From: Candidatus Bathyarchaeota archaeon | GTDB taxonomy: Archaea; Thermoproteota; Bathyarchaeia; TCS64 | Assembly: GCA_030613835.1 (NCBI GenBank) | Contig: JAUWLH010000041.1 | Coordinates: 1-10,210, forward strand | Length of the DNA stretch: 10,210 nt | Direction: 5' to 3' | In this document: positions 1 to 5,211 of the stretch, piece by piece | How the letters are laid out: every line of letters starts with the position of its first letter | How positions within the stretch are numbered: position 1 is the stretch's first letter | Made by a program: the position numbers and the translations under genes | Notes under the pieces: model-generated | Told to the model about the DNA's origin: nothing | What the model saw: the letters and a program-made list of their open reading frames with translations, nothing else | The model's database searches: none

Positions 1-1
1 C

Positions 2-439
2 CCACTCGTTGACCCGGCCTTGCTCCTCGTGTGCGCTTACAGCATCAGGAGGCTTCCATTTACAACCCGAAGTGTCGGCGCAGGTCTCCAGCAGGTTGAT
101 AAGAGCCTTGAGGAGCGCAGTATGAACCTGGGGGCTGACAGGTCAACCACGTTTTTCAGGATAGTGCTGCCCCTGATAATCGGACACATGATCAACGGAG
201 CAATCCTTGGCTTCGTGTACAGCATGAGCGAGGTCAGCGCGAGCATCACGCTGGGGGCACTCAGGGAGGACCGTGTTCCCATCACATTCTTCATCAGTCA
301 GATAGTGTACGGCGCTGCGGCGACGGGCTCGGTTAGCATAGGCGCGGCGCTGTGCGTTTTGTTGATGGCGGTTCAGATAGCCGCCATGGCTGTCTCGAAC
401 TATATCCTGAAACAGAAATCATCATTCCTAGGAATATAA
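2..439 (+). CDS. ABC transporter permease, C-terminal part (cut by left edge)
   Basis: This is the inner-membrane channel subunit of a binding-protein-dependent ABC importer. The frame is open from the first full codon, so the start lies to the left; 145 residues are visible. Near residues 36-61 is the cytoplasmic EAA loop that docks on the ATPase: EERSMNLGADRSTTFF followed by RIVLPLI, matching the family pattern EAA-x3-G-x9-I-x-LP. Two hydrophobic membrane segments follow, one just after the EAA loop (around IIGHMINGAILGFVY) and one near the C-terminus (around ALCVLLMAVQIAAMAV). The TAA stop is 5 nt before the ATG of the ATPase gene, so the two are co-transcribed and probably translationally coupled. 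The pairing resembles iron(III), thiamine or polyamine importers (FbpBC/ThiPQ/PotABC-like). The substrate cannot be determined here because the binding protein is out of view. Confidence 0.9.
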   Translation, partial: PLVDPALLLVCAYSIRRLPFTTRSVGAGLQQVDKSLEERSMNLGADRSTTFFRIVLPLIIGHMINGAILGFVYSMSEVSASITLGALREDRVPITFFISQIVYGAAATGSVSIGAALCVLLMAVQIAAMAVSNYILKQKSSFLGI

Positions 440-444
440 TCAAA

Positions 445-1509
445 ATGGTAAAAGTAACACTGGAAAACGTGACGAAGCGCTTCGGAGACATAATCGCTGC
501 TGACGACATGAACCTGACAATCAACGACGGGGAGTTCTTCACATTCCTGGGCCCCAGCGGCTGCGGGAAGACGACATCGATGCGGATGATAGCTGGCCTT
601 GAGTTCCCAACATCAGGCAAAATCTACTACGATGACAAGGATGTAACCCAAGAGCCCAGCTTCAAGCGCAACACGGGAATGGTGTTCCAGAACTATGCGC
701 TGTGGCCCCACATGAAAGTGGACGAGAACGTCGCCTACGGTCTTGAGGTCAGGAAGATCCCCCAGGATGAGGTCTCCAAGATTGTCGAGGATGTCCTGCA
801 ACTGGTCGGGCTGGGGGGTATGGGGGATAGGTTCCCGAACCAGCTCAGCGGAGGGCAGCAGCAGAGGGTGGCCCTCGCAAGAGTCCTGGTCATCGCGCCT
901 GATATCCTGCTTCTAGACGAGCCTTTGAGCAACCTGGACGCCAAGCTCAGGGTCGAGATGAGGGAGGAGATCAAGAGCATCCAGCGCAATCTGGGCATCA
1001 CCACAATCTATGTCACCCACGACCAGGAGGAGGCCATGGCGGTCAGTGACAGGATCGCGATACAGGATCATGGCAGGATAGTACAGGTGGGAACGCCCAA
1101 GGAGATCTATGATAGACCCGAGAACCTGTTCATCGCTACATTCATCGGTAAAGGTGCCCTCATTGAGGGGATGGTGGAGGAGGTCGGTGAGATCGTCAAG
1201 GTGAACATCGGGGGCTCGATTCTGGAGGGCGTGAACACTGGCAAAACTCGCTTGGAGAAGGTGCAGCAGGTGGCCTGTGTCATCAGGCCCGAGAGTTTTT
1301 TCCTCGAAGAGCTTGATGAGCCGTGCAATAAACTGGAGGGGACCATTGAGTGGAGCGCCTTCGTTGGCCCGACCATTGAGGTGAAGATAATTATAGGCAG
1401 TTCAAGCTTTATGATCGATGCCCCCCCCGATATGGATTATATTCAGGGAGAGAAATTGACGGTCTATGTCCCGAAGACCAAGACCATCGTCCTCCCGTGC
1501 CACGAGTGA
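445..1509 (+). CDS. ABC transporter ATP-binding protein with TOBE-like tail (FbpC/PotA type)
   Basis: This is the cytoplasmic ATPase that powers the importer encoded just upstream; 354 residues. From the ATG at 445, residues 1-240 form the nucleotide-binding domain: Walker A GPSGCGKTT (36-44), Q-loop Gln82, signature LSGGQQQR (134-141), Walker B ILLLDEP (154-160), D-loop SNLD (162-165) and switch His192 in YVTHDQEEA. All catalytic motifs are intact. Residues about 270-354 look like a TOBE_2 domain (VIRPES, then short beta strands), typical of importers for iron(III), polyamines, thiamine or sugars. The frame is open further upstream to 352, but that extension lies inside the permease gene; MVKVTLENVTKRFG is the normal family N-terminus. 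A weak AGGA lies about 10 nt before the start. Family assignment is secure; the substrate is not. Confidence 0.95.
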   Translation: MVKVTLENVTKRFGDIIAADDMNLTINDGEFFTFLGPSGCGKTTSMRMIAGLEFPTSGKIYYDDKDVTQEPSFKRNTGMVFQNYALWPHMKVDENVAYGLEVRKIPQDEVSKIVEDVLQLVGLGGMGDRFPNQLSGGQQQRVALARVLVIAPDILLLDEPLSNLDAKLRVEMREEIKSIQRNLGITTIYVTHDQEEAMAVSDRIAIQDHGRIVQVGTPKEIYDRPENLFIATFIGKGALIEGMVEEVGEIVKVNIGGSILEGVNTGKTRLEKVQQVACVIRPESFFLEELDEPCNKLEGTIEWSAFVGPTIEVKIIIGSSSFMIDAPPDMDYIQGEKLTVYVPKTKTIVLPCHE

Positions 1510-1607
1510 CATTCTCTACTTGCGCTGCTGAAGACGTTCCTAAACAGTACTCCGCGGAACCTGTACCACAAACTCTGTTTATGAAGGTTGTAGAAGAAAA
1601 GGAGGGT

Positions 1608-2762
1608 TTACTTTCCCTGTGTGCCGCTGAAATAGTCAAGGGGCCTCTGGCCTGTCATCCTTGACTCTTTTATGAGGAAATCCCTCATCTCATCAGCGTC
1701 CGTGAAGATACGGGTCGCGTACCACTCGAAGAATGGGCTAGGCTCGTAAGGGTAGTATGCGTAGACCAGCTTCGCCAGTCCCTTGGCGTACACCATCTCA
1801 CACATGACCCCAGCGCTGATGCTCTTCCTGGGATGGTAGACCACGACGAGGTCGCTGTTCTCGATAATCTTGTAGTCACTGTCAATGATCTGAAACCTCA
1901 GGTTCTTGATAGCGGTCTCCACCTCCTTGATATCGAACTCAGCCTCCATTGGGCCCGTCTTGTATGTCATGTGGAAGGTGAATGTATCAGGCATCTCCTG
2001 ACCCGCGTCAATGGTCTCATTTATGGCGTCCCTCCACTGTTCCACAATGTCCCAGTCCTTGATGAGGTAAGGGTCAAAGATGACATAGTACTCGGATAGA
2101 CTGTCCTGGAACTTTGTTATCTTCTTGAAAAAATCGGCACCCTCCCCCGTTATTGGGTGGCTCAGGTAAACCGTCTCCTTACTTGGCTTGTATATGAGGT
2201 CCCTAATGATCTCCCGGTCGTTCTCGTAGGCCACCAGCTGGATGTTCCGTTTGGGGATGAAGCTCTCCGCCAACTTGTAGACGCTGTTGACCTCCTCCCT
2301 CCTCCAGTTGGCTATCTCGCCCAGTGTGTACTTGTGGTCCTGCCACTGGACGTCATTGGCGAGCCTGTCCCTGACTCGGACGATGTCGTCGAACAGGATG
2401 ATGAACATATCGGGATTCAGTACCTGGACGTCGTCCTCTGTTAGCCCCTCAAACCTGTTTCCTTTCCACTCGAAGTGAACCGGGGTACTTATTATATGGA
2501 CTCCCCCTTCGGCGTTTATCCTATTGATTATCTTTTCCAGGGCCTTGAGCCTGTATTGCTCCATCTTTTTGGGTTGGCTGTCATAGAAATCTAGGATGTT
2601 GATCTTTGTGAGGTTTGTGTTGTCGAGGGCGGCCTCCTCGACGATGTACTGGAAAAGGTGGTGGTATCCAAAGGCCGAGATTTCCTTGAGGTCCCTTAGC
2701 ATATCGTCCCTGCCGTTTCCCGGCGGGCCTGTGCATATGATAACCCTCTTCTGAGTAGACAT
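1608..2762 (-). CDS. Fusion of adenylate-kinase-like P-loop domain and nucleoside 2-deoxyribosyltransferase-like domain
   Basis: Predicted cytosolic protein of 384 residues, with no signal peptide or membrane segment. Residues about 5-190 resemble archaeal adenylate kinase (AdkA): a first strand RVIICTG, a P-loop GPPGNGRDD at 12-20, an acidic-aromatic middle, and LNPDMFIILFDD (115-126) with Arg-rich RVRDRL, as in the NPD/LID region. The P-loop is degenerate: the usual Lys is Arg18 and the following Ser/Thr is Asp19, so phosphoryl transfer may be lost. Residues about 195-345 resemble the nucleoside 2-deoxyribosyltransferase fold: VYLSHPITG (198-206), SDLVVVYHP (303-311), then SAGVMCEMVYAKGL (316-329), where Glu322 sits at the catalytic Glu position. 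Nucleotide binding or N-glycosidic bond chemistry is inferred; the true substrate is unknown. It starts at ATG 2762 with no Shine-Dalgarno and is divergent from the NADHX epimerase gene. Domain similarity is judged by eye. Confidence 0.7.
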   Translation of the reverse strand: MSTQKRVIICTGPPGNGRDDMLRDLKEISAFGYHHLFQYIVEEAALDNTNLTKINILDFYDSQPKKMEQYRLKALEKIINRINAEGGVHIISTPVHFEWKGNRFEGLTEDDVQVLNPDMFIILFDDIVRVRDRLANDVQWQDHKYTLGEIANWRREEVNSVYKLAESFIPKRNIQLVAYENDREIIRDLIYKPSKETVYLSHPITGEGADFFKKITKFQDSLSEYYVIFDPYLIKDWDIVEQWRDAINETIDAGQEMPDTFTFHMTYKTGPMEAEFDIKEVETAIKNLRFQIIDSDYKIIENSDLVVVYHPRKSISAGVMCEMVYAKGLAKLVYAYYPYEPSPFFEWYATRIFTDADEMRDFLIKESRMTGQRPLDYFSGTQGK

Positions 2763-2784
2763 GGTATTTCTCTACGTGCAAAGG

Positions 2785-2792
2785 CTTAAAAG
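2785..2792. promoter_or_regulatory. Single TATA-like element midway between two divergent starts
   Basis: The element cttaaaag lies in the 52-bp spacer between the ATG at 2762 (minus strand) and the ATG at 2815 (plus strand). Its centre (2788.5) is 26.5 nt from the first base of each start codon, the usual distance from an archaeal TATA box to the transcription start. It reads TATA-like on both strands, and neither gene has a Shine-Dalgarno. Both transcripts are therefore probably leaderless and served by one near-palindromic box. On the plus strand, gcaaagg just upstream could serve as the BRE. Confidence 0.5.
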
Positions 2793-2814
2793 TTCAACGT
2801 AATTTGCCTCAAAC

Positions 2815-3510
2815 ATGCAATACCTCTCGGCGCATGAGATGGCCTTGGTGGACGAGTATGCGGTTAAAGAGTTCAATATCGATATCCTCCAGATGATGGA
2901 GCACGCCGGGTGGAACCTGGCGAGGTTGGTCATGCCATACGTCAAACCAGATTCAACGGTTATCGTACTGGCCGGGAAGGGTAACAACGGTGGCGGTGGG
3001 GTGTGCGCCGCTAGGCATTTGAGGAACAGGGGTCTTGACGTGCAGGTCCTGCTGTCTCAGGAAAAGGGGAACGGGGAAATGGTCATGCACCACCTCAAGA
3101 CCCTGGATGCTATGGATGTCCCTGTTGAGGTTTGGGATGGGGAGTTCCCTGAAACAAACTCCAATGATGTTATCGTAGATGCCCTCCTTGGGTACAATAT
3201 CAATGGCGATCCGAGGGAGCCAATAGCAGGGATCATCCGTGGGGCGAATGACTCGGGACGGCTGATTGTGTCCCTTGATATCCCCTCTGGTCTGGACCCT
3301 GATACCGGGGAGCCTGGTAATCCGTGCATCAGGGCTAACTCAACCCTCACCTTGGCCCTCCCTAAGAAGGGATTCCTTTCGGAGGTGTCAAGAGAGTTCG
3401 TCGGCTGGCTGTATCTCAGCGATATCGGGATTCCGTCTAAGCTCTACGCCAGGCTAGGGTGGGATGTTGGGAACCTGTTTAAGGATGAAAAACTCGTGAG
3501 AATCAATTAA
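2815..3510 (+). CDS. NAD(P)H-hydrate epimerase (YjeF N-terminal domain, standalone)
   Basis: Cytosolic metabolite-repair enzyme that epimerises damaged R-NAD(P)HX to the S form so that the dehydratase can restore NAD(P)H. At 231 residues it is the size of the isolated YjeF_N/NAXE domain; no dehydratase (carbohydrate-kinase-like) half is attached. Visible motifs: N-terminal helix with MQYLSAHEMALVDEYAV, substrate loop GKGNNGGGG (54-62), VDALLG with the conserved Asp122, cation-site motif DIPSG (155-159), and ALPKKG (181-186). The loop normally ends GGDG; here the Asp is Gly61. The ATG at 2815 agrees with the family N-terminus and with a leaderless start. It ends just before a T-tract and has no same-strand neighbour. 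The gene for the dehydratase partner must lie elsewhere. Confidence 0.88.
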   Translation: MQYLSAHEMALVDEYAVKEFNIDILQMMEHAGWNLARLVMPYVKPDSTVIVLAGKGNNGGGGVCAARHLRNRGLDVQVLLSQEKGNGEMVMHHLKTLDAMDVPVEVWDGEFPETNSNDVIVDALLGYNINGDPREPIAGIIRGANDSGRLIVSLDIPSGLDPDTGEPGNPCIRANSTLTLALPKKGFLSEVSREFVGWLYLSDIGIPSKLYARLGWDVGNLFKDEKLVRIN

Positions 3511-3518
3511 ATGTCACA

Positions 3519-3525
3519 TTTTTTT
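3519..3525 (+). terminator. T-tract terminator after the NAD(P)HX epimerase gene
   Basis: A run of seven T residues starts 9 nt after the TAA stop, with no convincing hairpin before it. This is the usual form of intrinsic termination in archaea. The convergent gene at 3571 has its own T-tract on the other strand. Confidence 0.55.
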
Positions 3526-3558
3526 AAGGTGTAGCATTGGGCTGTCGAATAACGAGTG

Positions 3559-3567
3559 AAAAAAAAA
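3559..3567 (-). terminator. T-tract terminator for the small conserved gene
   Basis: Nine consecutive A residues on the plus strand read as nine T residues on the minus strand, 3 nt beyond the TAA stop of the gene ending at 3571. This is a hairpin-less archaeal-style terminator facing the plus-strand one at 3519-3525. Confidence 0.6.
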
Positions 3568-3570
3568 GAG

Positions 3571-3834
3571 TTAGACGTCGCCGTTCTGCTCGATCTTGGT
3601 GTCCTCGTATGGGGCCGCTACGCGCCTGTAGAACTCCATCTTGATGCACTCTAGGACGCCGACCGCCTTGTTGATGTGGTAGTAGCGGAGCGGGTAGATG
3701 CCCTTGATGATCCTGGTTACCACGTAGTTTAGGTGGCCGTCTATGGCCTCCGGTGGGTTTGCTTTTAGCAAGTCAATGAGCTGCTCCAGCACCTCCTCGT
3801 ACTGGGGCCTGTCTTCCTGTACTATGTACGGCAT
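3571..3834 (-). CDS. Small conserved protein of unknown function (DUF6899-like)
   Basis: 87-residue soluble protein with no known activity. It begins MPYIVQEDRPQYEEVLEQL, continues with an amphipathic helical stretch, then HLNYVVTRIIKGIY (34-47), and ends with INKAVGVLECIKMEFYRRV (54-72) followed by AAPYEDTKIEQNGDV. From memory this N- and C-terminal pattern matches a short family found in bacteria, archaea and some phages (recalled as DUF6899); this needs a profile search. Composition and codon use look like those of the main genes, so it appears to be a normal resident gene. It stands alone, with its own TATA-like element upstream and a T-tract immediately after the stop. No cysteine cluster, signal peptide or membrane segment is seen. 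Confidence 0.8.
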   Translation of the reverse strand: MPYIVQEDRPQYEEVLEQLIDLLKANPPEAIDGHLNYVVTRIIKGIYPLRYYHINKAVGVLECIKMEFYRRVAAPYEDTKIEQNGDV

Positions 3835-3854
3835 GGGTTATGGTTCTCGGTGGG

Positions 3855-3862
3855 ATGTATAG
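3855..3862 (-). promoter_or_regulatory. TATA-like element for the DUF6899-like gene
   Basis: On the minus strand ctatacat is centred about 24.5 nt before the ATG at 3834, with no Shine-Dalgarno near the start. This fits a leaderless transcript, as proposed for other first genes in the window. Placed by spacing and composition only. Confidence 0.35.
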
Positions 3863-3969
3863 GGTTTACTCAATCTTCAGCTCTTGACGGCACGTTTGAC
3901 ATGAAGGTCATAAAGTAAAGATGGAGATGAATGGGATCTACGCCAAGACCCTAGATACCTCGAACCTGC

Positions 3970-3976
3970 TTTTTTT
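3970..3976 (+). terminator. Plus-strand T-tract with no plus-strand gene before it
   Basis: Seven T residues, then aa, then four more T. The stretch 3835-3969 before it has no credible coding region. It could end an unannotated short RNA, or simply be an A-rich 3' flank of the regulator gene on the other strand. A weak imperfect stem (gggatct with agatacc, one mismatch) lies at about 3933-3959. Confidence 0.25.
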
Positions 3977-3982
3977 AATTTT

Positions 3983-4351
3983 CTACGAGGCTTTACTGAG
4001 AACGGATCGGGTTTCCTCAGGGAAATCATGTAAAAGTTTCCTGAACACGGTCTCCGCTATGTAATATTTGAACCCTTCCTCGTTGTAGTTTGGCTTATAG
4101 ATTCGCCTGTGACCACCCTTACCGGTTATTTCACGGTACCCCAGGATGCCGTCATCCACTAGCGCGTTCAGCGAGTTGATGATGCTGGCCCTGCTGATGG
4201 ACCCTCCATCCAGCGCCTCGTTAACTGCCTCATAGACATACCTTGAACTCTTTCCCTCCGGGTTGGCCCATAGATACCTCATGGCTAGAATCTGGTAGGG
4301 CTTCAAAACAGCCCTGAACTCGGTTTCACCCAAATCTATTTTCAATGGCAC
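3983..4351 (-). CDS. Winged-helix transcriptional regulator, BlaI/MecI-like
   Basis: 122-residue predicted DNA-binding protein. Residues about 14-85 form a winged helix: LKPYQILAMRYLW (first helix), SSRYVYEAVNEAL (second helix), SISRASIINSLNALVDDGIL (recognition helix, 51-70), then a wing YREITGKGGHRRIYKPN. This order matches penicillinase-repressor-family proteins, which bind dyad operators as dimers. The C-terminal helix (YYIAETVFRKLLHDF) is the expected dimerisation region. No sensor domain or metal site is visible. The start is GTG at 4351, the only start-like codon before an upstream in-frame stop, with GAGG at 4360-4363 spaced 8 nt. An inverted repeat upstream (4429-4443) suggests self-regulation. 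Targets are unknown; the neighbouring Nudix gene is one candidate. Confidence 0.8.
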   Translation of the reverse strand: MPLKIDLGETEFRAVLKPYQILAMRYLWANPEGKSSRYVYEAVNEALDGGSISRASIINSLNALVDDGILGYREITGKGGHRRIYKPNYNEEGFKYYIAETVFRKLLHDFPEETRSVLSKAS

Positions 4352-4359
4352 GTGGTTTT

Positions 4360-4363
4360 CCTC
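4360..4363 (-). promoter_or_regulatory. Ribosome binding site supporting the GTG start at 4351
   Basis: GAGG on the minus strand, followed by AA, with 8 nt before the GTG. No ATG or TTG is available in frame between the upstream stop and this codon, so the site fixes the start. Confidence 0.6.
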
Positions 4364-4428
4364 GTACTTGATACTTTTCTCCTTTGATGAATCCTGTACT
4401 CACACACAAACATACAACTGGAGATTAA

Positions 4429-4443
4429 ACTTTAGTATAAAGT
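4429..4443. promoter_or_regulatory. Inverted repeat, candidate operator of the winged-helix regulator
   Basis: acttta-gta-taaagt is a perfect 6-bp dyad with a 3-bp centre, about 78-92 bp upstream of the regulator's GTG. It also contains a TATA-like tttatact on the minus strand. A second TATA-like element, tttatata at 4448-4455, lies beside it. A dimeric repressor bound here would block the promoter. Operator function is inferred. Confidence 0.4.
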
Positions 4444-4498
4444 GTAGTTTATATATGGTTCGTTATTAAACCGAGAGTAGATATTTTAATAAATATAT

Positions 4499-4960
4499 TT
4501 AGGAGACCTTAAGCTCGTGTCGGATTAACTCGTCTCCCTCTTCGTCGAACCAAAAAACGCCTGTCACTTTTTTTCCTTCAAGGAGATAAGGAAGCCAGTA
4601 TATGTCATCTTCCCACATATTATCATACGGAATATCATTGAAATCAAACCATCTGAGCTCTCCCTCATCATTCGGAGCAAGCTCCCCGGTGAACTCAATA
4701 ACTCTGAAAATAAATGTAGTCCAGTCAGGCATGGTTTTTTCGCCGAAATAGAAATCAATATTCCCTAGCAACACTGGATTATTAATTGATAGTCCCGTCT
4801 CCTCCCATACCTCCCGAATAACTCCTTCTTCCGGAGTCTCACCGGGCTTAATCTTGCCGCCTGGACCGTTCCACTTACCCTCTCCAAACCTACCGACAGA
4901 CTTCATTTGAAGAAGCAGTTTACCCTCTTTGATTATCTCACATATTGTTGCTGTTATCAA
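4499..4960 (-). CDS. Nudix hydrolase, MTH1/NUDT1-like 8-oxo-dGTP diphosphatase
   Basis: Cytosolic pyrophosphohydrolase predicted to remove oxidised purine nucleoside triphosphates (8-oxo-dGTP to 8-oxo-dGMP plus PPi), keeping them out of DNA. At 153 residues it is the size of human MTH1. The Nudix box is perfect at residues 35-57: GKIKPGE, then REVWEETGL. MTH1 base-recognition features are also present: WNGPGGK with Asn31 at the human Asn33 position, and MWEDDIYW (115-122) with Trp116, Asp118 and Asp119 at the human Trp117, Asp119 and Asp120 positions. The C-terminal FWFDEEGDELIRHELKV also follows MTH1. The start is TTG at 4960, because an in-frame TAG lies one codon upstream and a GAGG sits 8 nt before it. 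The gene is more AT-rich than its neighbours, suggesting later acquisition. Substrate is inferred by similarity. Confidence 0.88.
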   Translation of the reverse strand: MITATICEIIKEGKLLLQMKSVGRFGEGKWNGPGGKIKPGETPEEGVIREVWEETGLSINNPVLLGNIDFYFGEKTMPDWTTFIFRVIEFTGELAPNDEGELRWFDFNDIPYDNMWEDDIYWLPYLLEGKKVTGVFWFDEEGDELIRHELKVS

Positions 4961-5211
4961 ACTCTAATCCTCTATTATCGGAGAGTGAACTTGAGTTTTA
5001 CTGATAATTATTACATGTATTGTTTGTGTTCATGTACAGTATTTTTGCAGATATTCCTCGTATCCCTTCCTTGTAATGTTCTTTTTTTGATCGCATGATG
5101 CATTTTAATGTGAATTTATTGATAGGGTTTCAGCGCGCGCGACGCGATCGACAAGATTTGTACATAATTTTTTCGGTGGGTAGTACAAATCTACCCCCGA
5201 TAATAATTTCC
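4961..5211. other. AT-rich non-coding stretch between rhaA and the Nudix gene
   Basis: 251 bp with no credible gene; the small plus-strand frames here run antisense into the flanking genes and have no family features. It must hold the Nudix promoter: on the minus strand a TATA-like taataattat at about 5003-5012 would give a leader of roughly 20 nt carrying the GAGG at 4969-4972. It also holds a GC-rich alternating patch at 5133-5150 and nested inverted repeats at 5154-5196. No T-tract on the minus strand follows the rhaA stop. Confidence 0.5.
5154..5196. repeat. Overlapping inverted repeats just downstream of rhaA
   Basis: Arms agatttgtac (5154-5163) and gtacaaatct (5183-5192) are perfect complements of 10 bp around a 19-nt spacer. 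A second perfect stem, gggtag (5178-5183) with ctaccc (5191-5196), has a 7-nt loop and shares bases with the first, so only one can form at a time. Seen directly; role unknown (terminator, processing site or operator). Confidence 0.5.

Noticed and set aside
352..444. Upstream extension of the ABC ATPase frame
   Set aside because: It lies inside the permease coding region, has no family similarity, and the ATG at 445 gives the standard N-terminus.
1510..1607. Possible terminator or small RNA between the convergent ATPase and NDT-fusion genes
   Set aside because: Only a weak pyrimidine-rich stretch is seen on the minus strand (around 1594-1606), with no clear T-tract or stem on either strand.
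3935..3970. GTTCGA motif on the minus strand, reminiscent of a tRNA T-loop
   Set aside because: The flanking bases do not form the 5-bp T-stem, and no acceptor, D or anticodon arms can be assembled.
3921..4064. 47-codon plus-strand frame starting MEMNGIYAKTLD
   Set aside because: It runs through a T-tract and into the antisense of the regulator's C-terminus; no ribosome binding site or family pattern.
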